Positions 34,657 through 42,830 of a DNA stretch of 64,000 bases are shown piece after piece. The stretch is from Chryseobacterium sp. G0186 (GTDB taxonomy: Bacteria; Bacteroidota; Bacteroidia; Flavobacteriales; Weeksellaceae), in contig NZ_CP033918.1 of NCBI RefSeq assembly GCF_003815675.1, forward strand, positions 3,472,001 through 3,536,000. The letters run 5' to 3'. Under the pieces are notes generated by a model. That model had not been told where the DNA came from, ran no database searches, and saw only the letters and a program-made list of their open reading frames with translations. The first letter of the stretch is position 1. The number at the start of each line of letters is the position of its first letter. The position numbers and the translations under genes are program-made.

Positions 34657-34955
34657 CAGCTACAAAAACACAGCTTATTCGCGCTTTTATGTTATATGAT
34701 GAATAACTGAATATGTTTTATGGTTTTATTGTTGCTTTTTATCATCGATCATATTTTGTTTAATAATATAATCTGAATTTTAGTAAATTGTAACAGAAAA
34801 AACACGAATCATATCCTTTTATTGCTGAAAATTACAGACATATATTTTGTTTTGTGAATTTTTATTTTACTTAAAAGCTATTAATATTGAAAGATCTATG
34901 CTTTCAGTGGTACAAATACCAACCTGAGCTTGTGAAAATATAAAAAAACAACAAA

Positions 34956-35948
34956 ATGATTTATAAGTTTTTCTTTAAGATGATTAATGATGAAACGGAG
35001 AAAATGGATGATGATTTTGAAAGCAATTATCTGAATCTTATCAACCGCTATCTGCTGTTGTTGTTTTTAATTTTTCTTTTTTATTCTATATTTATTATTA
35101 TTTTTTTCGGAGATATGTTGACTTCAACATTTCTTACAGTGATCACCTTTTTCTGGTTGTTTTTAATGGCTATAAAAGGAAAGACACGCCGATTCGGGAA
35201 TATGTTGAAAACAGTCATTACCAGTATATTTGTTTCGGTGACCTTTATTGTCAGTTTTTTTCATATTTATACCTACAAGAATGCTGGAGTTGAGTATTTC
35301 TATTTTTGTCTTTTATTTGCTGTCCCGTTTTTTTTAAACTACAAAAAAGATGCTTTTTCTATTTTTTTCATTGCTTTTATGATCAGTATTAATTTTATTG
35401 GATGCCTGTACCTTGATTTTGATTTTCTTCCCAAAAGCCAGTTTTTAAAAAAAGGAGATTTTCCAACAATAAGACTTTGGAATATTTTATTTTCAATTGC
35501 ATCTTTTCTGATGGATATAGTTTTTATTACGCAGAAAGATGCATTGATTCACGGTTTAATTACCGATCGAAAGGTTAAAGACTCTACCATCAAAGATCTG
35601 GTAAAAACAAATACTGAATTGATGAAGCACCAAATGCTTATCAACCATCTCTCAGAAGAGAATATCCAGGAGATTTTAAGCCTTGCAGAAAATAATTCTC
35701 CTATGTTTTTTGATAAATTTCAGGTGTTTTTTCCTTATTTCATCCCGGATATCCTAAAGATAAATCCTAATCTTATTCATTCAGAACTGTATTTCTGTGC
35801 ATTGATGAAGCTTGATTTTGATACCAAAAAAATAGCGCAATGTACCAATATCAGTATTCGTGCTGTAGAAAGCAAAAAATACAGAATACGCAAAAAACTG
35901 AATATTTCATCTGAAATAAACATTAATAGCTTTCTTATTAAAATATAA
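34956..35948 (+). CDS. Membrane-anchored transcriptional regulator: about six TM helices plus LuxR/GerE-like HTH
   Basis: 330 residues. About six TM helices (roughly 28-195) form an N-terminal membrane domain without recognisable enzymatic motifs. After a probable coiled segment (VKDSTIKDLVKTNTELMKHQM) comes a C-terminal helix-turn-helix, LIHSELYFCALMKLDFDTKKIAQCTNISIRAVESKKYRIRKKL written in two pieces here: the block HSELYFCALMKLDFDTKKIA is followed directly by QCTNISIRAVESKKYRIRKK. This matches the GerE-like HTH at the end of Bacteroidota TPR regulators, but no TPRs are present. It probably acts as a one-component membrane sensor. Upstream element copy 1 and two further copies downstream suggest autoregulation. 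Confidence 0.75.
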   Translation: MIYKFFFKMINDETEKMDDDFESNYLNLINRYLLLLFLIFLFYSIFIIIFFGDMLTSTFLTVITFFWLFLMAIKGKTRRFGNMLKTVITSIFVSVTFIVSFFHIYTYKNAGVEYFYFCLLFAVPFFLNYKKDAFSIFFIAFMISINFIGCLYLDFDFLPKSQFLKKGDFPTIRLWNILFSIASFLMDIVFITQKDALIHGLITDRKVKDSTIKDLVKTNTELMKHQMLINHLSEENIQEILSLAENNSPMFFDKFQVFFPYFIPDILKINPNLIHSELYFCALMKLDFDTKKIAQCTNISIRAVESKKYRIRKKLNISSEININSFLIKI

Positions 35949-35961
35949 ATATTTACAATTC

Positions 35962-35993
35962 TGAGTTTTAATACGTATACGTAGTATTGAGTA
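35962..35993 (+). promoter_or_regulatory. 32-nt conserved element, copy 2 (upstream of the HTH pair)
   Basis: Same 32-nt element as at 34585 and 36949; it begins TGAGTTTTAATACG and ends GTATTGAGTA. It is 13 nt after the stop of the membrane regulator and ends 33 nt before the -7-like box at 36027. Confidence 0.75.
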
Positions 35994-36026
35994 ATCTTTG
36001 ATGGTATTTATTGTTTTACAGGCTGC

Positions 36027-36034
36027 TATTTTTA
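36027..36034 (+). promoter_or_regulatory. -7-like element (TATTTTTA) of the HTH pair
   Basis: One mismatch to TAnnTTTG; spacing to the element (33 nt) matches the other two promoters (32 nt). It lies 15 nt before the ATG at 36050 and argues for that start. Confidence 0.5.
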
Positions 36035-36049
36035 CTCAAAAATAGCACA

Positions 36050-36463
36050 ATGAATATGAAAAACATTCATATTGGAAGCCTGATCAGGTCTAAAGTGGAG
36101 GAGTATCAGATTCCAATAGAAAGAATCGCCAAATTTTTAGACAATGAGGAGGAAGATGTAGAGAAGATGTATCATGAGAAAAGTATTGATACGGAAATTC
36201 TGTTGAAATGGTGTAAACTCTTAAAATTCGATTTCTTTAGGTTTTACACCGGTCATCTTATTTTATATGCCCCACAGACAAGAGGGAATAATATAATCAG
36301 TAAAAAAGGGCAGATGATGGTCTTCAGAAAAAGTATCTATACGCAGGAAGTAAAAGATTTTATTCTTCGGAAAATAGAGATTGGGGCGATGACAGCTCAT
36401 GAGATTGTTCTAAGGTATAACATTCCCAAAACAACCCTATATAAATGGCTGAAAAAAATGTAA
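36050..36463 (+). CDS. Small DNA-binding protein with N-terminal helical domain and C-terminal transposase-like HTH
   Basis: 137 residues from the ATG at 36050; an earlier in-frame ATG at 36011 lies upstream of the putative -7 box. The N-terminal part (IGSLIRSKVEEYQIPIERIAKFL) looks like an XRE-type helical domain and continues KSIDTEILLKWCKLLKFDFFRFYTGHLILYAP. The C-terminus is an HTH: EVKDFILRKIEIGAMTAHEI then NIPKTTLYKWLKKM. I recognise this as a family frequent in Chryseobacterium, encoded in pairs, often called transposase-like; no catalytic domain is present. One base separates it from the next gene. Confidence 0.7.
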   Translation: MNMKNIHIGSLIRSKVEEYQIPIERIAKFLDNEEEDVEKMYHEKSIDTEILLKWCKLLKFDFFRFYTGHLILYAPQTRGNNIISKKGQMMVFRKSIYTQEVKDFILRKIEIGAMTAHEIVLRYNIPKTTLYKWLKKM

Positions 36464-36464
36464 T

Positions 36465-36785
36465 ATGATTCCGGATTATAAACAGATTTATACTGACATT
36501 CTTAAGGAGCGATTTCCAGAAAAATTAATAGATAAAACCATCAGAAATAAGCTGGAAAGATTAGATTCAGCCATTGATGTTCTTAAGTTTAATCAGATGA
36601 TTTTTGGAGAGCCTGAATATTCCGTTGCGTTTAACAATCAAAGGCTTCGTTCTTATGATAAAGAATCTATTTTGGAAATTCTCGAATATCAAAAAAAGAA
36701 TAAGCTTACGAATATTCAATTGAGTAGCCATTTTAAAATAAGCCGAAATACAATCACGAAATGGAAAGCTGTTTTTAAAATATAA
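36465..36785 (+). CDS. Small HTH protein, partner of the upstream gene
   Basis: 106 residues. The ATG is one base after the upstream stop, so translation is coupled. The C-terminal HTH (ESILEILEYQKKNKLTNIQL then SSHFKISRNTITKWKAVF) resembles the HTH of its neighbour and of IS3-type transposase A subunits, but there is no IS structure around it. The N-terminal half (YKQIYTDILKERFPEKLIDK) is helical. Likely a DNA-binding regulator acting with the 137-residue protein. Function unknown. Confidence 0.68.
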   Translation: MIPDYKQIYTDILKERFPEKLIDKTIRNKLERLDSAIDVLKFNQMIFGEPEYSVAFNNQRLRSYDKESILEILEYQKKNKLTNIQLSSHFKISRNTITKWKAVFKI

Positions 36786-36948
36786 AATGATAGTAAACAT
36801 AATGTATTTGTATTATTGTTTTCAATAAATAAGTAATAATTGTTTTTGGGTTGAATTAAATTTATTTTTTAGATTTATTTTTAATTTTTATTAAATAACT
36901 CAACTTTTTATTGAGGCTTCTTAATGAGTGTAAGTTATTGGGGATTTG

Positions 36949-36980
36949 TGAGTTTTATTACGCGTGAGTAGTATTGCGTA
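36949..36980 (+). promoter_or_regulatory. 32-nt conserved element, copy 3 (upstream of the secreted protein)
   Basis: It begins TGAGTTTTATTACG and continues with TGAGTAGTATTGCG, showing most clearly the two direct half-sites (11 of 14 positions equal). It ends 32 nt before TAATTTTG at 37013. Confidence 0.75.
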
Positions 36981-37012
36981 GCGGGAATTAATTTGTAATT
37001 GCCAGTGGTTGA

Positions 37013-37020
37013 TAATTTTG
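37013..37020 (+). promoter_or_regulatory. -7 promoter element (TAATTTTG) of the secreted protein gene
   Basis: Perfect TAnnTTTG with a TTTG 17 nt upstream (36992-36995), 55 nt before the ATG, immediately downstream of element copy 3. Confidence 0.65.
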
Positions 37021-37075
37021 TGACGGTTAAATGACTTAGTAAAAAATTTAATCATTAAACAAATATAAATTATCA

Positions 37076-38875
37076 ATGATGGACACAAAATTTACAATCC
37101 CCCCAATCAAAGTGTTGCTGATTGCACTGCTTTTTGTTTTTGGAAAAATTTATTCACAAACCAATAATGGAGCTGTAGGTATTAATACCACCTCTCCCAA
37201 TACTAATTCTGTTTTGGATGTTGTATCGGGAAATAATAACAAAGGAGTACTTATTCCCCGGTTAACTGAGGTACAACGAAATGCCATTGTCATCAATAAG
37301 ACCAAAGATGATGGTCTGACGATTTACAACACCACAGAAGATTGTTTTAATTACTGGAGCTTTGCAGATGACGAATGGAAAAGTGTCTGCGGACAGATGG
37401 GTAAAGCTGTTTTTACAGTAGATTGTTCCGCTTCCAAGGCGATGGGAAGTTATGTAAAAGGAAAAGAGCTTACGAACTCCAATTACCTGAGCATTGCTGT
37501 TAATGTAACAAAGTTGGGTAATTATACCATTTCCGGAACGACTTCAAACGGATATAATTTTTACGGAACCGGAGTATTTCTTAATACCGGAACACAAACA
37601 ATACAGATTCCGGGACAGGGAATTCCTCAGAATATTCAGGTGGATAATGTAAACCTGAATGCCAATGGAACAGATGTAACGTGTAATCCCGCCATTTCTA
37701 TTACTGTACTGAGTCCTGCAGGAACTTATACCATGAGCTGTGGCAGTGCAACGGTAAATGGAGTGTATAAAGTGGGAGCACCTCTTACAGCCTCTAATAC
37801 GATTACTTTGCCTGTGAATGTTTCAGCATTGGGGAGTTATACCATTACCACCAATACTGTTGATGGAATTTCTTTCAAAGGATCAGGAACCTTTACATCC
37901 ACAGGAAATCAGAATATAACTTTAAGTGGTGAGGGAGCACCTACATCAACTACAGTAAAAACAATGTCAATTAGTTCTGATAGCCAAGGTGGAGTCTCTA
38001 CAACATGTAATGTGAATGTGGTAGTCGTTATTCCGGCAAAAAAACTATTGGCGATAGGATTGGGAACAACATATGGATATAACCTAAGTAACTCAAGACC
38101 TTCAAATGCTCTGATCACCACTCAGGCTAATTTTGGAGCATTGGCGACAAGTACAGTAAAATACGAAGGATGGTCTCAGATTATTGATGGAAGTAACTCA
38201 CCTAGTACAGCACAATTGAATACCTGGTTGCTAGGTTCAGCTCCGGTTGATGTTGTTGTGATAGGATACAGCTATGGGATGAGTACAAATGATGCTGCGG
38301 TATTTTTACAATACTTACAAAAAGGCGGAGTGATTTTATCATTCTGTGAAGATACTGCCGGAAATCAAAACTTTTTCAGAACCATTTTTAATGATCCGAG
38401 TTTGAGCCAGTCTACAACGGGTGGTTCAGGAGATGGAAGAACGTATACGCTTCCCATTACAAGTGATGAGATTACCAACGGGCCGTTTGGAGATATCAGA
38501 GGGAAGCTTTGGGGAGATGATGCAACGGATGTTGTGTACTTTACAGGATTGCCTTCAGGTGAAATTTCTTCCTATTCTAATGCAACCAATGCCAATAATA
38601 ATACAGGTACTGTAGCCGGATCTGTTACCGCTTTTAAACATAAAAGCTTCAATCTGATTTGGGTGGGCGAAGGAGGTTTTAATTCCCAAAGTGGAAATAC
38701 AGGAGATATGAACTCCAGTACAATCTGTCCGTTTGTTTTGGATACCAACAAAAAGCCGGTTCCTAAAACCACTTATGGTACAGCAGGGACATTAATTTAT
38801 AATTCGACTTTTACAGCCAATAGCTTTGCATGGGCAATTAAACAAGCCGAATTCAGTGGAATAAACACAAAATGA
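37076..38875 (+). CDS. Large secreted protein with paralog-operon head module and two internal repeats
   Basis: 599 residues; signal peptide ends near VFGKIYSQ. The head (about 25-112) reads AVGINTTSPNTNSVLDVV...KGVLIPRLTEVQRNA...GLTIYNTT...W, the same module as in the three genes at 18201-20758. Two repeats of about 100 residues follow (about 111-213 and 214-320), sharing LGxYTIxxxTxxGxxFxGxGxFxxTGxQxIxxxGxGxP. The C-terminal domain (about 321-599) has LLAIGLGTTYGYN and VDVVVIGYSYGMS...GGVILSFCED, which suggests a flavodoxin- or amidotransferase-like fold without obvious catalytic residues. No T9SS tail is evident. Probably a surface or matrix protein, controlled by the element at 36949. Confidence 0.72.
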   Translation: MMDTKFTIPPIKVLLIALLFVFGKIYSQTNNGAVGINTTSPNTNSVLDVVSGNNNKGVLIPRLTEVQRNAIVINKTKDDGLTIYNTTEDCFNYWSFADDEWKSVCGQMGKAVFTVDCSASKAMGSYVKGKELTNSNYLSIAVNVTKLGNYTISGTTSNGYNFYGTGVFLNTGTQTIQIPGQGIPQNIQVDNVNLNANGTDVTCNPAISITVLSPAGTYTMSCGSATVNGVYKVGAPLTASNTITLPVNVSALGSYTITTNTVDGISFKGSGTFTSTGNQNITLSGEGAPTSTTVKTMSISSDSQGGVSTTCNVNVVVVIPAKKLLAIGLGTTYGYNLSNSRPSNALITTQANFGALATSTVKYEGWSQIIDGSNSPSTAQLNTWLLGSAPVDVVVIGYSYGMSTNDAAVFLQYLQKGGVILSFCEDTAGNQNFFRTIFNDPSLSQSTTGGSGDGRTYTLPITSDEITNGPFGDIRGKLWGDDATDVVYFTGLPSGEISSYSNATNANNNTGTVAGSVTAFKHKSFNLIWVGEGGFNSQSGNTGDMNSSTICPFVLDTNKKPVPKTTYGTAGTLIYNSTFTANSFAWAIKQAEFSGINTK

Positions 38876-38895
38876 TAAATGTTTTTAAAGATGGT

Positions 38896-38927
38896 CCCGG
38901 TATGAGTAATCATGCCGGGGTTTTTAT
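38896..38927 (+). terminator. Rho-independent terminator of the secreted-protein gene
   Basis: CCCGGTATGA (38896-38905) pairs with TCATGCCGGG (38910-38919), GTAA loop, followed by a T run. Confidence 0.85.
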
Positions 38928-39271
38928 TTTATATATCTTTTAATTTCCTCTGCTACCTTTAAGATAAACGCTACGGGTAAATCCTCTTCCGGATCAATCA
39001 ACAGAATCTTAAACTTCTTTCTTCCATCCTGTATGAGTTCAGGATAGTCCAGCCTGTCACCATGGTAAAAGCTGATGTAGTGTTTTTTATATTTCTTGCT
39101 GTAGTAAAAATAGCACAGCATTTTCTTTTTGTACTTGATGAATGGGAGTCCAAAACTAAAAGTTTCTGTAATGTGTTCTGTATCGGATGCCAGAATTTTT
39201 TCCCGTAAAAAAAGAAGAGTACTCCTTTCCGGCTCATCGATTCTGTAGAAGTACTCTTGTATAGGGTTCAT
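38924..39271 (-). CDS. DUF1801 domain protein
   Basis: 115 residues. ERSTLLFLREKILASDTEHI, ETFSFGLPFIKYKKKMLCYF, HYISFYHGDRLDYPELI and LKVAEEIKRYIK are typical of the small YdhG/DUF1801 fold, for which no clear reaction is known. Cytoplasmic. It lies 20 nt downstream of the ABC exporter on the same strand. Confidence 0.85.
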   Translation of the reverse strand: MNPIQEYFYRIDEPERSTLLFLREKILASDTEHITETFSFGLPFIKYKKKMLCYFYYSKKYKKHYISFYHGDRLDYPELIQDGRKKFKILLIDPEEDLPVAFILKVAEEIKRYIK

Positions 39272-39291
39272 TTTAAAATTAATTAAAAAAT

Positions 39292-41130
39292 TTAGTCGAA
39301 ATTTTGAAGCTCAACAAGCTTGTTGTACATACCTTTTTTGGCGATAAGGTCATGGTGGGTTCCTTGTTCTACAATAGTTCCTTTCTCCATTACTACAATC
39401 CAGTCTGCCTTCTGAATAGTTGAAAGTCGGTGAGCGATAACCAGTGATGTTCTGTTTTCCATCATTTTTTCAAGAGCATCCTGTACAAATCTTTCAGATT
39501 CTGTATCCAAGGCTGAAGTCGCTTCATCCAAAATCATAATTGGTGGATTCTTCAATACTGCTCTTGCAATGGAAACCCTTTGTTTCTGGCCTCCGGAAAG
39601 TTTATTTCCATCATCACCGATATTGGTATCATATCCCTCAGAAAGGCCTGAAATGAAAGTATCTGCATTGGCAATTTTAGCGGCTGCTATTACCTCTTCT
39701 CTGGTGGCATCAGGTTTACCCATCAGGATATTGTTATATACAGAATCATTAAATAATACAGATTCCTGTGTTACCATTCCCAGAAGCTGGCGGAATTCCT
39801 TTAATTTTAAATGCTTGATATCTGTACCGTCAATTAAGATTTCTCCCTCAGAAACATCGTAGAATCTTGCTAAAAGATTAGCAATCGTTGTTTTTCCACT
39901 TCCACTTTGTCCTACCAATGCAACGGTTTTCCCCTTTGGAATCGTTAGATTAAAGTTTTTAAGGATAAGATTGGCCTTATCATAGTAGAATCCAATATTA
40001 TTGAACTGAATATTATTTTGAAGCGTTGTAATAGAGATGGGTTCTGCTATTTCATCAATTTTTACATCAGCATCCAGAATATCCAATACTCTTTTCAGAG
40101 AAGCTTCTCCTTTCTGTACATTGGAAATGGATGTTGATAAGCTTTTTGCAGGAGGCAGAATCTGGAAGAACATTCCAAGGAATACCAGGAAGTCTGCAGG
40201 GGATATGCTTTGTTCAACAATAATTTGTTTTCCTCCATACCAAGCAATGATTAAGAACGTAATAGATCCTAAAAATTCGCTCATCGGAGAGGCTAATTCT
40301 TTCTTTTTACCTAGATTAATAGAGCTTGAGATCCATTTGTTCATCGATAGCATGAAGCGGTTATCCATGATCTTTTCTGCATTAAAGATTTTAATAACCT
40401 TTGATGATTTTAATGTTTCATCTACAATAGAAAAGATCGTCCCAAGTTCATGTTGGGCTTCATGAGAGTCTTTTTTAAGACTTTTCCCGATTAGAGCAAT
40501 CATGGTTCCCATTACCGGAAGAACCAATAAAGAGAAAAGAGTCATTTCGGGGCTTAAGAAGAATAAAGTAATCAATGTACTGATCAACATAAAAGGCGCG
40601 TTGATCAATTCTATTAAACTTCCTAAAATACCTCCTTCTACTTCACCTACATCATTGGACATACGAGACATCATATCTCCTTTTCTGCTTTCTGTAAAAA
40701 ATGAAACAGGTAAGGAAAGTATCTTTCTGTACATGGCACCCCGAAGATCCTTGGTAACCCCTACACGATAGTTGATTAACAGTAAAGACCCAAAATATCT
40801 GAATGCATTTCTTAAAAAGAACATGAAAGCCGTAATAATACACAACCATGCAAGAACTGTAAGAGAACCATGATCTTTTACTAAGGTCTGCACATAGTAA
40901 TTGGAATATTCTTTTAAATAAACAAAGAAATCTGTGATCTCACCGGAATATACAGGGGCGGTTTCGTATTTTTCAGGTTTGATGGTGCCAAAAAGCATTC
41001 CCAAAACAGGTAAAATAGTTCCTAAAGAAGCAATTTGAAATACGGAGTACAGAATATTGAAAAATAAACTTCCGTAGATATATTTTTGGTGGGGTTTCGC
41101 GAACCTCAGAATTTTTTTATACTCGTTCAT
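39292..41130 (-). CDS. ABC exporter, MsbA-like half transporter (fused TMD-NBD)
   Basis: 612 residues. The N-terminal ABC type-1 membrane domain (about 1-330, six TM helices; SRMSNDVGEVEGGILGSL coupling region) is followed by an NBD with Walker A LVGQSGSGKTT, Q-loop GMVTQESVLFNDSV, signature KLSGGQKQRVSIARA, Walker B PIMILDEATSALD and the H-loop VIAHRLST. It works as a homodimer. MsbA-like sequences of this type flip lipid A or other lipids, but drug or peptide export cannot be excluded. Confidence 0.9.
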   Translation of the reverse strand: MNEYKKILRFAKPHQKYIYGSLFFNILYSVFQIASLGTILPVLGMLFGTIKPEKYETAPVYSGEITDFFVYLKEYSNYYVQTLVKDHGSLTVLAWLCIITAFMFFLRNAFRYFGSLLLINYRVGVTKDLRGAMYRKILSLPVSFFTESRKGDMMSRMSNDVGEVEGGILGSLIELINAPFMLISTLITLFFLSPEMTLFSLLVLPVMGTMIALIGKSLKKDSHEAQHELGTIFSIVDETLKSSKVIKIFNAEKIMDNRFMLSMNKWISSSINLGKKKELASPMSEFLGSITFLIIAWYGGKQIIVEQSISPADFLVFLGMFFQILPPAKSLSTSISNVQKGEASLKRVLDILDADVKIDEIAEPISITTLQNNIQFNNIGFYYDKANLILKNFNLTIPKGKTVALVGQSGSGKTTIANLLARFYDVSEGEILIDGTDIKHLKLKEFRQLLGMVTQESVLFNDSVYNNILMGKPDATREEVIAAAKIANADTFISGLSEGYDTNIGDDGNKLSGGQKQRVSIARAVLKNPPIMILDEATSALDTESERFVQDALEKMMENRTSLVIAHRLSTIQKADWIVVMEKGTIVEQGTHHDLIAKKGMYNKLVELQNFD

Positions 41131-41150
41131 TCAATGAAAAAATTGGATAG

Positions 41151-41158
41151 CAAAATTA
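41151..41158 (-). promoter_or_regulatory. -7 element (TAATTTTG) for the ABC exporter
   Basis: The plus strand reads CAAAATTA, 20 nt upstream of the exporter ATG. No -33 match. Confidence 0.5.
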
Positions 41159-41265
41159 CGTAAAATTAAAAGATAAGACGTTCTTAATCTTGTTTTACTT
41201 TAATTGATATGTTCCAAATACAGCCTTTTTGTTACAATTCCAGGGAGAGAAAAATGTCCTTAAAA

Positions 41266-41300
41266 AGAAAAAAGTGCAACTTTATTGTAAAGTCACACTT
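41266..41300 (-). terminator. Rho-independent terminator of the M28 peptidase gene
   Basis: AAGTGCAACTTTA (41272-41284) and TAAAGTCACACTT (41288-41300) pair with a two-base mismatch; the minus strand continues TTTTTTCTTTTT. Located 8 nt after the peptidase stop. Confidence 0.75.
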
Positions 41301-41307
41301 GTATAGA

Positions 41308-42228
41308 TTAAAATTTCACCTGATCATTGTATTTTGGAGCAAAGCTTTTCGGATTTAGTTTATCCAGTGTTTTTCCAAAATTATTGATGATTTGGGTCAT
41401 ATTATCGACGTCCACAATGCTCATGTCGTCATTTTCATGATGGTAATGATGAGCCTTGGTCATATCAACCGTTGAAAATGAATGGGCGATGATTTTCTTT
41501 TTTACAAAGCTTACATTGTCTGAACGGTAGAACAATTGCTGCTTTGCATAAGGGTCTGCATTAATTTTCAGGCCATTCACAGCATTTTTATTAAACAGTT
41601 CATCAAGATCTGAAAAACCATCTCCTGTCATATACAATGCATTTTTCCCCCATTGAGATTCAGTGGCTACCATTTCAAAATTGAAAAGAGCCGTCATGTT
41701 ATTGTAAATTTTATCCAGGTTTTTGTCTTCAGAAATCGCTTTTGAACCCAACATTCCCTTTTCTTCCCCATTGAAGGCCATAAAGACCATTGAAAACTCA
41801 GGCTTTTTATTTTTAAAATAATCTGCAATCCCTACTAAAGTTGTAATTCCGCTGGCATCATCATCTGCACCGTTGTAAATATTGTCCCCGCTTTTATTGC
41901 TGGTTCCGATGTGATCAAAATGTCCGGAGAAAGCCAGATTTTTATCTGATTTTCCTTTTTTTATGCCACATACATTATAGGCTGTTTTACCCTCATAATC
42001 AAAAGGGATCAGATAAGAGTTTCCTGTACAGTATTCAAGATTATTTTCTTTGAAAAGTTTGGCAATATAGTTGGCTGCATTATCATTTTCGGGAGTTCCG
42101 ATTTCACGCCCTTTCATTTCATCAGATGCGAGAGTTGAGATGATGGTTTTTACTCTTTCTGTCGAAACCTCCTGTGCAAAGGTACAGATGGAGAAAAGTG
42201 ATAACGTGAGATAAGTTAATTTTTTCAT
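41308..42228 (-). CDS. Secreted M28 family metallopeptidase
   Basis: 306 residues with a signal peptide (MKKLTYLTLSLFSICTFAQ). The zinc ligands appear in SGHFDHIG, YNGADDDASGI and NGEEKGMLGSKA, followed by a Asp/Glu ligand in FEMVATE and the late His in AHSFSTVDMTKAHHYHHEND. M28 enzymes are di-zinc aminopeptidases. It should act in the periplasm or outside the cell on small peptides. Monocistronic with its own terminator. Confidence 0.88.
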   Translation of the reverse strand: MKKLTYLTLSLFSICTFAQEVSTERVKTIISTLASDEMKGREIGTPENDNAANYIAKLFKENNLEYCTGNSYLIPFDYEGKTAYNVCGIKKGKSDKNLAFSGHFDHIGTSNKSGDNIYNGADDDASGITTLVGIADYFKNKKPEFSMVFMAFNGEEKGMLGSKAISEDKNLDKIYNNMTALFNFEMVATESQWGKNALYMTGDGFSDLDELFNKNAVNGLKINADPYAKQQLFYRSDNVSFVKKKIIAHSFSTVDMTKAHHYHHENDDMSIVDVDNMTQIINNFGKTLDKLNPKSFAPKYNDQVKF

Positions 42229-42337
42229 TGCTTTACATTAATTATATGATCTGTCGTGTATTTTACTGAAAAGTTGCATGAATTTACACAAATAAACTAA
42301 ATAATTTTGCGAAGCTTCTGTTGATTCTCATCAACAG

Positions 42338-42367
42338 ATAAAAAAACAGCTCCAAAAAGGAACTGTT
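42338..42367 (-). terminator. Rho-independent terminator of the DUF4293 gene
   Basis: AACAGCTCC (42345-42353) pairs with GGAACTGTT (42359-42367), one mismatch, with seven T on the minus strand. 25 nt after the stop. Confidence 0.75.
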
Positions 42368-42391
42368 CTCACTCAAAAAATCGTTGTAAGG

Positions 42392-42781
42392 CTATCGAAG
42401 TCTGTCTACAGATTTTACGAGCCTCTCATCTTTACGGATATATACGTTTGCAATAAGCAGACATATTACCGCAATCAATGGGAAAATCGGCTCAATACCC
42501 TTCTCAGGAAATTGAATTCCTCCGGATAAGTTTAGTAACCAGTACGCCAATACACCAATCAACAAAGCGTTTATAATGATGCTGATGGTATTCAGCAAAA
42601 TTTGTCTTTTTCGGTTTTTAAAACTAAAAACACTTAATGCCCCAATAATCACAAGGACGATGCATCCTATGTTAAGTACCGGAATACTGTCGGAAATGAC
42701 AACATCCTGTCCTGTTATAAAAAGGAAAACAGCAGCTAAAACTGCTAGTAAAGTCCATATGGTTTGTATTCTCTGTAGCAT
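42392..42781 (-). CDS. DUF4293 membrane protein
   Basis: 129 residues with four TM helices. The N-terminus MLQRIQTIWTLLAVLAAVFLF and the charged turn FKNRKRQILLNTISIIINALL are typical of DUF4293, a Bacteroidota-specific family of unknown function. It is divergently transcribed from rho, a conserved arrangement. Its promoter overlaps that of rho. Confidence 0.88.
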   Translation of the reverse strand: MLQRIQTIWTLLAVLAAVFLFITGQDVVISDSIPVLNIGCIVLVIIGALSVFSFKNRKRQILLNTISIIINALLIGVLAYWLLNLSGGIQFPEKGIEPIFPLIAVICLLIANVYIRKDERLVKSVDRLR

Positions 42782-42799
42782 TGAATATTAAATTCTTGG

Positions 42800-42830
42800 C
42801 AAAAATAACATAAATTTTGCACAATTCAAA
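42800..42830 (-). promoter_or_regulatory. Promoter of the DUF4293 gene, TTTG-N19-TAnnTTTG
   Basis: On the minus strand TTTG (complement of 42827-42830) is followed after 19 nt by TATTTTTG (42807-42800), 19 nt before the gene. Both elements are perfect. Confidence 0.8.

Noticed and set aside
36050..36785. The two small HTH genes as a transposase/insertion sequence
   Set aside because: No catalytic DDE/DEDD or HUH domain, no terminal inverted repeats and no target-site duplication; a regulatory role fits the promoter element better.
34585..36980. The three 32-nt elements as a degenerate CRISPR or transposon repeat
   Set aside because: They are about 1 kb apart, separated by genes, and each sits at a fixed distance from a -7 promoter box, which points to a regulatory site.
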